This document shows, in pieces, positions 33,101 through 46,155 of a stretch of 64,000 nt of DNA; within the stretch, counting starts at the first letter, position 1, and every line of letters starts with the position of its first letter. The DNA is taken from positions 12,041,001-12,105,000 of the forward strand of contig NC_065875.1 of assembly GCF_933775445.1 (NCBI RefSeq), given 5' to 3'. Both the position numbers and the translations under genes were made by a program. Origin of the DNA: Argentina anserina. Lineage: Eukaryota; Streptophyta; Magnoliopsida; Rosales; Rosaceae. The notes beneath the pieces were generated by a model. The model worked only from the letters and a program-made list of their open reading frames with translations. It was not told the origin of the DNA and searched no databases.

Positions 33101-33808
33101 TAGTGAGATCTGTCAGAGAAGAGAAGTCACCTGTAAGATTCGTTGAACAAGCTGGTGACATTCAAGACGACGATGTCTAGCATGTCTCCTAATGCCCTAC
33201 CGTGCAATATGTACTTTTGAACTTATCCTGCCCTTAAGAGAAGACTATTAGATGGCGCCGTGTGACCATCTAGTTGAAGGGCGCACCTATAGTGGGGTGG
33301 TGAGAGTGGACAAGAAGAGAAGTTGACATCGAGGGTACGCTGGACTCTGCGGGAGCAAGGTCATCTAGCAGGTTCAGGTACATATGATATGCTATGTGCA
33401 TACGCTAAGGTTGTACATATGCACTCAATGTGTGTTATATAAGTAAATGCAGTTATGACCTATTGGAATTTGGTTGAATAGTGAAGTTCGTTCTAAATTC
33501 GCCTTATACCTTAAAGGTCTTGTGTTGCAGAACAACTTATTTTGCATTTGATTAGGGATGTTCGAGTCGTGGTTTTTCCTGGATGGGTGTTATCATGCTC
33601 ATTGTTAGAATTCTTTGCAGACACAATGAAGTTATATAACACCATAATAGAAGAAAAGTGAGCTGTGATCGCCTCGTGGAGGCATCATAGAGAGGAAAAT
33701 TATTGGGGAAGGAATTGTGGAGTCACCATGTTGAGGGCTGGGTACCCTTAGCTGTTGTTGAGTATGGTGTATCAATTTCGGGACAAAATTCGTTTAAGGG
33801 GGGTAGAA
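30140..33808 (+). pseudogene. gag-pol remnant of gypsy element B
   Basis: Only the first 80 codons of gag (from 30418) remain open. They are followed by gag, protease and reverse-transcriptase fragments with many stops up to about 31450. From there to 33780 only short frames remain and no domain can be named. The element would depend on other copies for every protein. Confidence 0.8.
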
Positions 33809-36566
33809 TGTAATAACCTGAATTTTTAGAAACTAAATGTCGAGTATTTTCAAAGTGTTAAACTTCTAAAATTAATTCCAGACGATAATTGGAGGTTTGC
33901 GACATTTCGAAACGAAAACGGAAACGTTCTTGGATCGTTTAATTAGAAAACGTAACGTTACCGCAACGTATAGATCGATTTTTATTCCGTCGCTCGGTTG
34001 CGAAAACTTCCTTCACGAAAGTCGTAGAGCTCATCGATACGAGTTCGTGGACACGTCACGCGTTCCAATCGGACGTCGGACGCAAAAGTTATTAACGTCG
34101 GAAGTTCGTTTCCGATTTTGGAAATAGTATAAAAGGAAGGAGAGGAGGTTAAAAATCAGAAAATCAGTTTTTTAAACTTTTTTCCAAAAATCCGCTCGGT
34201 TACTGTTCACCTGAGCTCGGGAACTGTTCACCCGACCAAAAAAACTTCTCCGGCCGATTTCTCCACCATCCGACGTCGCCTCGTGTCGTGCCACCTATCA
34301 AACTGACGGGCTCGACGATCTCCATATTTTGAGCTACGTCTTGCATTCCGGCGACAACTACATACGGTGTAGCAACCGCCGGAAGTTACTGCTGTGTCGG
34401 CGCCGCCTCCTCCGGCCACCATAGCTCGAGATTCTTGGGGGGTTTTGCTTGTCTCAGTCCCAGCAACATTCCCACAAAAGGAATCGAGCCAAATCGAAGT
34501 GTAAGTACCCGAATCAAAATTTCAATTTTCTAGGGTTTGTGAATAGTGCCGAATTTATGTTCTTCGTTGTTTAGACTGTTTAGGCTCGGATTTAGACCTT
34601 AGTGTCAACTAGGAAGTTGTTGGACATGTTGTTTAGGTTGTGGTGGTGAAATTTGGTGATGATTGGTGGGTAACGCCGCATGAATAGTAAATGTAAATAG
34701 TACCGACTCATGAATAGTAACTTTGAATAGTGATCTGAAACAGTGACTGTGAACAGTAACGTCGCATGAATAGCGCATGTGAATAGTGCTCTGTAACAGT
34801 AAATGTGAACAGTGGCATGGTAAAAAACAGTAACTGTGAACAGTGGTTTGGTAAAAACATTGATTAGTAAACATGAACAGTGTTCTGTGAAACAATGTTT
34901 TATGAACAACATTTAGCTGTGCTGAACTCGTCACCTGATATTTTAAGTATCATTTTCTAAGCATTTATCGTGCTATTAGGTGACTGACGAAACGAGTGAG
35001 GAAATTACTTTCAGGGTCGTGGAAGTTGCACGCAAGAAAGAAGGTGAGTAAAATCTCACTTATTTACGAATCTACCCTTGCGGTGATTCAAGATTTTGCA
35101 AGAGTTTTTAATATTGAATTACGACATGTATATAATATAGTGGATTACATATATATTGTATAAATGGTAATAAGTACATATATATATATAGTTTGTTATA
35201 TTATATACTGTTATGAATTCATTGGAATTGGTCATTTCGAATGACGAGAATTAAATATTAAGCATGTGATTTGATTTTTTGTACAATATGAGGTGTGATT
35301 ATTGTACGTGGTTTTAACATGAGTTTGTTAAAATGTTTTGTCTTCGGACGTGTTTATGAAATATGACATGTATATGATATAATGGATTATATATATATAT
35401 TGTATAAATGGTAAATATGTACATTTATATATATAGTTTGCTATATAATATACTGTTATGATTTTATCGTGATTATGTCATTTTGATAACGAGATTTACA
35501 TATCGAGCATGTGATTTTGATTTGTACAATATGATGTGAGATTATTGTACGTGATTTTAACATGGAGATTGTTAAAATGTTGATTTGTCTTCGGACTTGA
35601 TTTTTGGTACAATATGATGTGAGATTATTGTACGTGATTTTAACATGGAGATTGTTAAAATATTGATTTGTCTTCGGACTTGATTTCTGTACAATATGAT
35701 GTGAGATTATTGTACGTGATTTTAACATGGAGATTGTTAAAATGTTGATTTGTCTTCGGACTTGATTTTGTACAATATGATGTGAGATTATTGTACTTGT
35801 TTGGCAAGTCGGAACCTAGCCTTTGGCCGGGCGAAAGTTACGATACAGTTAGAGCTCTAGTCTGTCTGTCGTAGTACTGCATGTGAGGTAACGGGTGGTT
35901 ATCTGCTCATGGGTACTCAGATTGTTTTGGATATTGGGTAGCGGGTGGCTATCCAATATCGGCGGTGTATTACGAGAGGGGTAACAGATGTGTACCAGCG
36001 TTCTTGGTATCCGTATTATAAATGCATTTGGGTAACCAGAAGGGTTACTTAATTTCTCATGAGCGCTTCTTTTCATATTTCTTTGGGACAACCAGATGGG
36101 TCGTCCATTGACTCATGAGTGCATTTATATTTGTTTGATTTGTGGATTTTCGTATATATATTAATATGCGAGTTATATTTTCATTTTACTCATACGAGCT
36201 GTAAAGCTTACCGAGTTTGTGTTTACAATCCCGGTGCACCAATTCGATGGTGTGGTGGATAACTCCGCAGGTGTGGATTAGTGGGAATTGACGGACCGCT
36301 CAGAGGACTTGAAGTTATTTATCTCCAGCTTGTGTGAGGATTTTGTGTGACTATCTTGTGAGGTTGTTGTGAGGATTATACATTTCCATTTGTTATAATG
36401 TTGAATTATAATTTGGTTTGTAATAATCGGTTTGACTGAGTTGTATTTTGAACTCAGAGATGATCCGTTGTGACATTTTAAATGATTTCGATTTCATCGA
36501 GATTGTTTGGTGTTTAACGACTTTGAAATTTTGAGTTTTTATGGTCAGAATTTCGGGGTCGTTACA
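33809..36566 (+). repeat. 3' LTR of gypsy element B (2758 bp)
   Basis: It matches the 5' LTR in order and content, including the TATA box (34128-34135), the GAACAGTG motif array (34675-34890) and the hairpin tandem repeat (35524-35796). A few short indels distinguish the two copies. Confidence 0.93.
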
Positions 36567-36571
36567 CTATT

Positions 36572-39187
36572 CACTATTACTGATCTACAATTTAATATTT
36601 ATGTGTAAATGGTAAATGTGAAATACATTTTACCTTTGATATATTATTTACTACTTTCTTTGTATAAGGTAAATTAAAATGAAATATAATTTCATTACAT
36701 ATGATTAAAAGTGACTAATCATGTAATTATTGTTGTTTGTTTATTTTTATGTGATTTATTCATTACCACGTGATAAACAACATTGAATCATGAGATCAAA
36801 AATCGCTTGATATGCAGTTTATTTGGCGAACTTACAAGTAAGATCTAAATTGAAGTTGCCGCTTTTATTAAATTTCATTTAAACAAATGAAATTATACAT
36901 GTTACAGTTTATTGTCTTAATCATGTCACATGTTATATGATATGTCAATTTAATTTTTGTTTGGCATGAATGCAGTGATTTATGTTTAAGCATTATATAT
37001 ATACATTCTTAAGCATGTTATGTGACTACGATTTTTGACCAAGTTTTGAAATCGTTTGACCATGTTAAATGCTATGTTTTATGATCATGTATTATTTATT
37101 ATTCTTTTAAATAATTATTTCATTTAGCATGTTATACGAAATGAGCATTGCCATTATAACAGAACTTTATGTGCATTATATTGAAAAAAGGACAAACATA
37201 TTACTATGATAAAGTATTTTCATGAACCATAGAAAAATATGACCATTTCCAATCTTGATCTTGCAATTCAATTTGATTTCTCGGAAATTAATTAACTTGT
37301 ATGTCTTTATTGTGATGATGTAACTTCACAACGCTCCAAAGTGACCATAATGTACATTGGTGTGTTTAGTTGTCATGTATGTCTATATAGATTGTGAAAC
37401 TAATGTCGTGTACTCTATCTGCAATTGGCTAAACCAGCACAATATGACTTCTATATATTGGACTAAACTATTTGAGTACAAACCTCCCCTACTAGCCAGC
37501 CAAGGCTCAACCATGATCGAATTATGCAAACATATTTCATGCACGTAGCTTGGAAGTATAATTAAAATCTTGAATGACAACATAAGGTCTCTAAAAAAAA
37601 AGAAATTTTCATCAAACAAAGTTTGCAAAATAATACAGTAATAACCCTAAAGCAAAGGGTAATTATTATGGACATGTAGTTTTCATACAAAACGATCAAT
37701 GATAATTGATAACAATGTACCGTGTGAAAAATGCATAGGGGATATGACATGAGTAATGAAGCCCCATCTTACAAAATAGTATAGAATAATATTATTAAAA
37801 ATTGATCTTTTCTAATCCTTTGGAATTCACAATGTACATACCTTATGGGATAGAAATATCGCTTTACGATTCTATCAATTACTCTAAATAATTTGAGTTA
37901 ATATTATATTTTTATGTCTTAACTATATACCTCATTGGCATCTTATGCAACAATCGCCAACAAGAAACAATCGAACATTTATACGTTTGGAGTATTTATG
38001 TCAACGACTATTACATGTGAAACGAATTAGTGAGATTACAATTGACTTCCTTTGCATTATCTTTAATGACTGCGGATGTAACCGAGTAATAGAGAAGTTT
38101 TTATGTCTATCTAGCTGTTATGTAATTGCTTAATAAATCCATCAACGTCAAAATAAATTGACCTTCAGGATTTCGACATATTTGGCCTTTTGACACGATT
38201 CACTGGGATACACAAATCATGATACGAGCGTCTGTATATTAAAAGAATTACACACACGGATACTCATGTTTTTGAATACATAGAAGCAAGAACTAAAGAA
38301 AAAAAAGGACCGTAAAAACCCTACAAAATTATTCCATGGAGGAATCGATGATGTGATTTCATCCCCATATTTCATCGCTCCCCTGAGGTGTAACGTGAAA
38401 TGTTTGATGCACAAGTATATGCAATAACATATTATTATGCTTCTTATGTCTAATGTGATTACATTATGACAAATTAATCATTCAAAGCATATCTCTTAAA
38501 GCAATTAAGTTTGAGACCATCATATGCAAATGACACCTATATGTATTCTCATTATGATCAAACATTGAATCTAACAAAAATTATGTGGATTAATTCAACT
38601 AATTTGCGGACACCTTAAAATGTTTTGGTGTTGGTTGATGTGTCGACACGCTGGTCACGTGTCATCACACTATTCATTACTCAAACTAATGCTACTTATG
38701 CTAATTACAAACCCAATTGGTCTCACAGAAAACGATTACAGTAATAGTTTTAATAGTGGTAATGCACACTTAAATTCCGTTTAGGGTAATATAATTTATG
38801 CATACACAACCTCTTATTCACTACTGCCCAGCCATCACCATCATCATTGTAAAATGAATTACAATCTATGACATCGAAGGATTTAAATCCTTAAGCTCGC
38901 CAGGGTTGATACGTATCTACAATCCTTGAGCTCAATTAGATTAACAGATGTGTCAAATTGCGACACCACATCGCATAATGGTGAAGCCAATTAATGTGAA
39001 AAAGTGTTCTTATTGGAGATGAGCATCTAGATAGTCCGCCATATTGTAACCTTGACCAGCAGTCTATTTTTCTGCTAGATATGCGGAAAATAACTTTGAT
39101 GAGACAATCTTCCCGTCGTTAGGGGGAGATAAGAACAAATAATGTTTAAGTGGAATAACATGAATTGTCGTGGTTTGTCCCCACTTT
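36572..39187 (+). other. Copia internal sequence, mostly unreadable
   Basis: By position this is the gag to integrase part of the split copia element. It is AT-rich and full of stops. Only the end (about 39050-39187) is recognisable as the stretch between integrase and reverse transcriptase. A second small insertion cannot be excluded. Confidence 0.55.
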
Positions 39188-41138
39188 TGATATGAGCACT
39201 TTGTGCGACGTTTTTAACATGTTTTTACCTCCGGTTGTACTTTGCTTAGCTCTTATTGTTGTAGTATTGAATCATTTAGTCGAGTTATGAGTCTATGGTG
39301 GCGTTGGTTGTATTTTGGTGCTAAAACATGTTGAAAAACACAGAAATTGTCGAGAGTCATATTTAGAGTAGGATTCTTTGTGTAACTAGGAAACCTAGTT
39401 GAATTAGGCGTTTTCATTAATCTGCATTTCTATAACATTTGTGATAATTTGAGAATCCTATTTATATTAGGAGTCCTTTTTAGACTAGGAAACGTACTAT
39501 TTAGAAAAGTCCTACTTGAACTGAAACGCTTATTCCGTAAGTATCCTAATTTTACTCTCATATTCTAGTAACTTACTTGATCTTTTTATATGAATTATCT
39601 TGTCTTTATTCTTATCTTTTATTATTTTTCAGATTTTAAAAGATGATATTATGTTGCTACAATGAAGGGAAAAAATAGAGGAAAAGTCAAGCAAAGGAGG
39701 AAAATAAAGAAAGAATGAGACACTTAAAAAGGGGGAAGAAGAAAGAATTGATCAAAGAAGATTGCACACACCAATGACAAAAATAAGTGAAAGAAAAAGA
39801 GAGAAAAAAAATAAAGAGATAAATGAGGGATTAAGTAAATAAAATGAGATAATACAAGAGAGAAAGAAGGAGACACCTAAAAAGGAGAACAAGAAGGAAT
39901 TTATCAAAGGAGATTTCACCCACCAATGACAAAAATAAGTGAAAGAAAAAGAGAGAAAGAAAAAGAACAGATAAATGAGAGATTAAGTAAATAAAAAAAG
40001 ATAATGCAAGAGAGAAAGAATGAGACACCTAAAAATAAGAAAAAGAATGAATTTATCAAAGGAGATTTCACCAACCAATGACAAAAATAAGTGAAAGAAA
40101 TTGAGGAGAAAAAATCCAAGCTATAATATTCAAGGAGCCAAAAATCTTCTATAAATAACACATCATTCACAAAGAAAAATCATCACTTCTTCTTAGCATT
40201 CAAGAGCCAAAACTCTATCAAAACACCACCATAAACTTCCCACAGAATCAGCCAAACCGTCCACCACAAAACCATTATCATCTCCACCGAGTTTCACCTA
40301 TTGCAGCCGTACCTCTAAAGTTCTTATAACGTGTGATTTTCGCAACTCATCTCTATTACTTCGTCTATTTGTATTAATCTACAATTTGTTGTCTATGAAG
40401 GTTGTAAGTTATTGTTTATGTGGAAGTATTGGTTTTGTATTTGTTTTAGAATTTTCAGATTGTATTCGATATGTTTTTGAGACTAATCTATGTTCTTATA
40501 ATTATTGAAGTTTGTATTTCTATTGTTGTGTTATACTCTTCTTTTACTTGCTCTTAGATAATTTTCAGATATGTGCATACGAATTTAGTGTTTGAATGCA
40601 GTCCCTAAGATTGTATATGAGTGTTATTTTCATTATCCATATTGACACAAATCGAATCATGCCCTAAGTATGTTTGGTTTGTGTTAATTAAAGTGGGAAA
40701 TTCTGGAAATTTACATGTACCCCATGGTGAGTGATGCTACAGTGAAGCATGTCTCCAACAAAGATTTGGTGCTTAAATGTAATTTTGTTTTATTTCTACC
40801 CTAAGTGTTGTTAAACTTGATTGCATGCAATTTAGTTGTTGCCATAAGTCAACTTAAATGTCAATATAAATCTTGCATGATTAAATGTTCACCTAAGGCT
40901 CTAATTATGTGGTGCATTAGTGAATTTGGTTTAGTTTGGTAAAGAGAAGTCGATCATGTTAATAGTAATTTAGGTTTTATTTTAGTAGTTAATAATCAAT
41001 CTCAAACCCCATATTATTTATTAACACTAAAAGTTTAGAGTTCACTTCAATTCCCCGGACTGAACGATATATGCCTATTCTATACTAACTATGACATTTT
41101 ACAGGGTTAATTGTGAGATGTCTTAGAACGCTCCATCA
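39188..41138 (+). mobile_element. Probable solo LTR (1951 bp) inserted in the copia element
   Basis: The segment begins TGATATGAGC and ends CTCCATCA, and is flanked by ACTTT (39183-39187) and ACTGT (41139-41143), a 5-bp duplication with one mismatch. Removing it joins ...VPT to VSHLDP in one copia frame, which supports the boundaries. It has no coding sequence or second LTR, so a solo LTR of a long-LTR element is the best reading. The family is not recognised. Confidence 0.65.
39717..40110 (+). repeat. Purine-rich tandem repeat, about 2.6 x 153 bp
   Basis: Units start with GAGACAC at 39717, 39870 and 40022 and contain ACCAATGACAAAAATAAGTG followed by a long A/G run. It lies inside the probable solo LTR. 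Confidence 0.85.
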
Positions 41139-41143
41139 ACTGT

Positions 41144-41956
41144 GTCTCATCTTGATCCCCACTATTGCACAAAATGATGAGATCACATAAATTAGTTGCA
41201 AATTAAATATGTTTATAAGGTTCAATGTCCTAGGAAAATGATATGACGCCACCTAAAAGGAATTAGGCATTGCGTCGCCACCATAAATGGTGGCATGGTA
41301 ACGCCATAAAGTGTCATAAATGGTGTCATAGGCCATGGCTCTCCAAGAAAGAAGGGGAGACCAGCTTAAGTTCGATATATACTCGATCGAAGGAATAAAG
41401 CGAGTTTGGCACAATTGGATCTATTGATCCATAATCTTAAATTCACCTCATGAGAATTTCCTGGATTTTGGTTATCATTGAGGGACACCTCAGATATAAC
41501 AAATCCTTGAAAATATAGAAATATCTACAAATATAAACCACATGAGGATATAAGATATTGAGTCTTGATATCGAACCACGCTTCGTTGAGAAATACCAAC
41601 GTAGTAATTTTGGCCTAATGGAAAAAAGCGATCCAGCATGAACCAATGTTTTCTAGAAAAGATATAGGTATTTGGGTAGGTGAATCCGACATCGTATGTG
41701 TAAACCCTATCATATGTCTTTGTTAGTATGCGAAATGAGAAATAAGAGTTTAGACTCACCTTATGGCGTAAGGTCTCTCACAAATGCACTGGAATCGACT
41801 ACGAGGAGATATTCCTAAGTAATGGACCATAAAGTGATATTCTCGTAATGGATGTCATTACACTCCACTACCTTATCAATTTGGTAGTTTCTAAAAAACT
41901 GATAAAATGCAGCTTATGAATGGTGAAATAAGATATCTTTATAAGGATCGAAATTA

Positions 41957-41993
<37 letters not shown>

Positions 41994-42746
41994 GTCCTAT
42001 AAACGACTTCATCCGCCCAAGAAGTGGCTCCAAACCATGAAGCACTACAAAAGGATTTGAAAACATTCAAGAAGTAAATACTTGATTTGGAATAGGGTTC
42101 AGATGAATTATATTGTTGCGAATTCAATGGATTTGCATAGACTCCTAATGAACTAAAGAGATGTTAATATGTATTGTAAATCCGAAGTTGAGAATGAAAA
42201 AGATCTTTGGGAAGACACAGTCTCGATATGAATATCGAGAACTATAATGTTGATGATTAATCATCAATTGACTTAAACACTCTAAAACTAAAAGTGAGGC
42301 ATCTACAACTCCCATGATCAGTCGAAATCTTTAAAGATAGATATGTTTCGTCTAAATGGAAGATGACAAATAGGTGTTGGGAAATGAAATTTCATATACA
42401 AGTGCAAAGACACATTACTGCACTTAATACAATATACTTGACTTGGCCTCTCATTCATTGTATAGCTCAGTGCCCACGCAACAACAATACTTAAAAGTTT
42501 AGGTTTATAGTCACTGTAAAAGAAAAGAAAAAATGACATGATTTATTCTCTTCACGTTGTTGCAGACATCAGGGGGAGTCTATCACATATATGCTATTCT
42601 CAATTATAATATGTGTGTTGTGTTCTTTTTCCCTTTTGATCAAGGTTTTATTTTCTCCCACTACGTTTTTTTTTGTTACGTGGCAAAGTTTTTAATGAGG
42701 CAACACCTTATGCACCATTTTACCGTTGACTCGGCACAAGGGGGAG
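41144..42746 (+). pseudogene. Copia pol 3' part and 3' untranslated region, decayed
   Basis: The plus strand continues from VSHLDP with fragments such as KKGRPA near 41357 and many stops; an AT microsatellite lies at about 41958-41990. From 42560 to 42746 the sequence has the T-rich block and AGGTTTTTAATGAGGCAACA-like text found just before copia 3' LTRs in many plants, ending in the polypurine tract. Confidence 0.65.
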
Positions 42747-42947
42747 TGTTGAAAGAAAAATATGTTATGTGTCTTCGTTAATGTAACAGACGAGAGGTGA
42801 TTAAGTGATTAGCATTTAATTATTATTATATAACGTTTAGTCATTATTATCATCATAATGTACAATGTAATTACCATTGTAATACTCTCCCTATATAAAA
42901 GGATTGTGCAATAAGATGAGTAGACCAATTCCATATTTCCTACAACA
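42747..42947 (+). repeat. 3' LTR of the nested copia element
   Basis: 201 bp, partner of 26364-26564. The polypurine tract AAGGGGGAG lies directly before it. Confidence 0.88.
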
Positions 42948-43453
42948 AAATTTAAATTTTAGTTCCCTTTGTTCTAGATATTTAGACCCATCTCCTAACT
43001 AGTTTACCAAGAAAAATTAAGCAGTTAAAATCGACTTATCTTCTATAAGCGTTTCACACTACTATCCTACATGGTGAGGATGTTGTAGCACATTCGCAAG
43101 ACCACAACAAAACAAGAATAGGTTCTTGTCCCAAGTAAGTTAGGAAAAGTTTAATGTAACGGAAATAATTAGCATAAACTATAGGGATGTGCCCCTACAA
43201 GTGAATAAAAAAGAATTATTCTCTCTGATTATTTGTTTGTAAGAAATTCTAATATTATTTCACATTTTCATTAGTTTTCATAACCCTTTACCTAAATAAA
43301 AAAAATATTTTATTAAACATTTCAACTACTTCACGACTCGCAACAAATTCAAAAATCATTTCGCTACAAGCACAACCGTCTCAAATTGAGCCTGTGCCTG
43401 TTCTCGACGCAGCGGGGGTCTCTCTTTTATATTTGGGTCAATCACATGCGAAG

Positions 43454-43486
43454 CACGTGACAGTTCTTTCGTCCCACTATTATAAA
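43454..43486 (+). promoter_or_regulatory. Putative core promoter of the U11/U12-35K gene
   Basis: A G-box core CACGTG lies at 43454-43459 and a TATA-like TATTATAAAC at 43477-43486, about 50-80 bp before the start codon. Spacing implies a very short 5' leader. No binding evidence is available from sequence alone. Confidence 0.45.
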
Positions 43487-43534
43487 CTCAGCTTTTGGTC
43501 GTTTGGTCGGGAGGAGAAGAAGCGGAAAGAAAGA

Positions 43535-46155
43535 ATGAGAAAGACGGAGGCGAGGTTCTACGCGGAGACGTACCACCCGATTCAAGCCGGAAGCATCGAC
43601 GGCACCGACACTCTCCCTCACGACAGCACAGTCTACCGAGCCTGGCTTTGCTCTTCCGCCGCCCTCTACGACCCTTCCGGCGATCCCAAGCTCATCGGCG
43701 ACCCTTACTGCACTCTCTTCGTCGGCCGCCTCTCTCACCTCACCGCCGAACACACTCTTCGCCAGGTCGCTCACTACTTCCTCCTCAAAATCCCTATATT
43801 ATTTTCCATCAGTGAAATTTTGCTGCTGTAAGCGGGACGGTTCAGTTTTGTTGTTTCAGGATATGAGCAAGTATGGTCGGGTCAAGAACTTGCGTTTGGT
43901 CAGGCATATTGGTATGCTTGGCTTTCACATTGTTGCAGCTTGTTTATTTTCGTTGCATTTTAATTGTGTGAGAGTTGGGGGATATGCTGTAAACTTGATT
44001 CAAATAATGTTTGACTTCAGTAACCGGTGCGTCGCGTGGCTATGCATTTGTTGAATTCGAAACCGAGAGGGAGATGCGGTGTGCATACAAGGTACATTAA
44101 CCGACCAACTTGTTTTAACTACTCCAGTTGGAATGGGGAATCTCCTCATAGGATGTATGGGTGTATGTTATGGTGAATACTACTTTGGCACTCGAGCTTT
44201 GATGTTAATGTGGAGTTTTTACTAATTATTTACGCGTTAAGTGTTAACTATTTCAGTTTGTACTTGCTAGTTTTGTGGTAACATCCGTTACATCATATAA
44301 CAACTTGATCATCTTTGCCACCACAACGGTATAGGATTAACTGTGTAATAATCTATTGGACAATGATTTTGCTGACTACTCTTGATTTCTCTAGGTAAAC
44401 ATAAAATGTGTGCAACTTCTGGACTATTGATGGTGGTGCTTTGCTTCTTTGCTGAAAGCAGGCATTACTTATTAGAATGGTCATTTTGGTCATGTATGGA
44501 ATCAAAGTCAGGGAAGCTTGACTGAAAGTTGGGTCTTGAAATGAGTTTAGTCCACAATAAGGGGGAAAGAGGACTTTGGAATTTTTTTGAAGTTTTTGAT
44601 GATTTGGTATGGAGGATCTAGTCGTATACGCACCTGTCATGATTGTCCAGTATGAGTTATTAATTGCTTGTCTCTGTTCCATGCATATTATTTGATAATT
44701 GAATAAACTGTTGTAAGAATGCAGTTCAGTTGATCAACATTATGAAATTATCTATCTAATTGTTTGCAGGAAGCTCACCATTCCCTTGTTGATGACTATG
44801 AAATTATTGTTGATTACAACAGACAGCAGTTGATGCCAGGATGGATTCCAAGACGGTTAGGTCGGTTAACAATCTCATTCTACTGGGAAGTTTCCATTTA
44901 TATAGATTAGTTTCATGTTTAAATTTGGCTGTTTCTTTTTCAGGAGGGGGTTTTGGTGGTAAGAAGGAATCTGGGCAGCTTCGTTTTGGAGGACGAGAAA
45001 GACCATTTCGAGCTCCCATGTATGATGCCTCATTCCCTTATTTCCTGTGCAAAGCTGTATAATCTTCCAATGCATGAAAGGTCTTTGACATTGTTGTACA
45101 CCATTTCCTTTGATATGTGTTAGACTTTAGGTGTGGGGTGATGATGCGTATTTAGTGCATGCACAGTATTAAAGTTGAAAATTGTCAAACTTTCGTTTCT
45201 TAGGGAAAATAGCATTGTGCTTTTTACATTTGATGTTAATGACAAGATGGACTTATCTTTTTCTCTTTGCAGTCGTATTCCATATGATGATCTGGAGAAA
45301 CGTGGAATCCCACCTATACCAGAAGGGCGATACATGTCCCGTTGTCAGGTATTCCTTGTTGACCTCATGATCCTTCTATCTCTCCATGAATTTGAGGTGC
45401 TCTTTAGTTGCTTAACCTCCATACCTGAGGTCAATTAAAGTGAAGTAATCTATAAATTACATATACATGTTTTATCTCATTTTGTTTACTATTTTCCATC
45501 TGCCACCGAGAACAGCAGTTGTTCAAAGCATTGTAGATCTTTAGCTTGAGAGTATTACTAGACCTGTCAATCCAGAAACTTCTATTACTCAGTTCCAGTT
45601 CTTTTTTCTTGATAGGACCCATCCCCACCTAGAAAACAAAGAAGTTCAGTCGATAGGGAAGAAGGTTCTCACAGAAGGTCAGTGGATTCTGTGGATAAGG
45701 ACGACAGGTTTCACAAAAGGCCTACGGATGGTGATTACCTCTCATCCACGGGGAACTCTGATGATTCAGCTCAACGCCATCACAGTAGGAGCTCTAGAGA
45801 TAGAGAAGAAGCTACTTACAGTAAGTGCCGTGACAGGGAAGCAAGCATGCCCAAAACCAGTCCTGTTGATAAGCAAGAATCATTTTGTAAAAAATCTATG
45901 GATCTGGAGGACCTTTCCATCCAAAGAAGCTCTGTTCATACGGAAGAATTATATCGCAGTAGGACATCTGTGGATGTGGAAGAGCGTTCGGACAAAAGGA
46001 GCTCTAGGGATAGGGATGAGCGTTCACTCAAAAGGAGCTCTAGGGATAGGGATGAGCATTCACACAAAAGGAGTTCTAGGGATAGGGATGAGTGTTCTCA
46101 CAGGCGGCACAAGTCCCGTCAGCATGAGAGGTCTACTAGTTATGACCACTCCTAA
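43535..46155 (+). CDS. SNRNP35: U11/U12 small nuclear ribonucleoprotein 35 kDa protein
   Basis: This is a component of the U11/U12 di-snRNP, which recognises U12-type introns in the nucleus. Seven exons can be set by GT-AG borders and frame: 43535-43765, 43860-43911, 44021-44091, 44770-44860, 44944-45019, 45273-45348 and 45616-46155, together 378 codons plus stop. The N-terminus ([18 protein letters not shown]) is characteristic of the family. The RRM carries RNP2 LFVGRL (residues 61-66) and RNP1 RGYAFVEF (100-107), followed by [15 protein letters not shown] and [12 protein letters not shown], both family signatures. The C-terminal 180 residues are charged, with SSRDRDE repeats at about 328-362. 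The start is chosen because [11 protein letters not shown] aligns with the family N-terminus. The gene is intact and begins about 590 bp after the copia 3' LTR. The family identification is firm. Confidence 0.94.

Larger units (their letters stand above)
27366..36566 (+). mobile_element. Ty3/gypsy retrotransposon B, complete, degenerate internal region
   Basis: LTRs at 27366-30139 and 33809-36566 begin TGTAATAACC and end GTCGTTACA. The 5-bp target duplication CTATT is exact (27361-27365 and 36567-36571). The PBS TGGTATCAGAGCC starts at 30142 and the polypurine tract AAGGGGGG lies at 33796-33803. The internal part is only 3.67 kb. It shows a gag start with an RG-rich N-terminus (30418-30657) and a decayed protease/reverse transcriptase stretch at about 31040-31450 (SKAPYGIG, ELKEQIDDILDLGFIKPSVSP, VPVLFVNKKE). 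RNase H and integrase are not recognisable. The first 185 bp of the two LTRs differ at about 10 positions by eye. It inserted into the copia element. Confidence 0.95.
26364..42947 (+). mobile_element. Ty1/copia retrotransposon, complete but split by two later insertions
   Basis: Two 201-bp LTRs (26364-26564 and 42747-42947) share the order TGTTGAA...AATGTAACAGACGAGAGG...CTATATAAA...AACA. The outer flanks GAATT (26359-26363) and AAATT (42948-42952) are a target duplication with one mismatch. A degenerate PBS TGTTATTAGCAC follows the left LTR and a polypurine tract AAGGGGGAG precedes the right one. Subtracting the nested gypsy (27366-36566) and solo LTR (39188-41138) with their duplications leaves about 5.4 kb, a normal copia size. 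A gag-like start MATIFSDLP lies at 26742. Pol remnants include FDETIFPSLGGDKNK at about 39090 and ELSWFVPT, continued after the solo LTR as VSHLDP at 41141. The 3' untranslated block at 42550-42746 is typical of copia. All frames are broken. Confidence 0.85.

Noticed and set aside
45349..45615. Intron 6 of SNRNP35 as a U12-type intron, because it starts GTATTCCTT
   Set aside because: The donor does not match the strict GTATCCTT consensus and no TTCCTTAAC-type branch site is seen near the acceptor.
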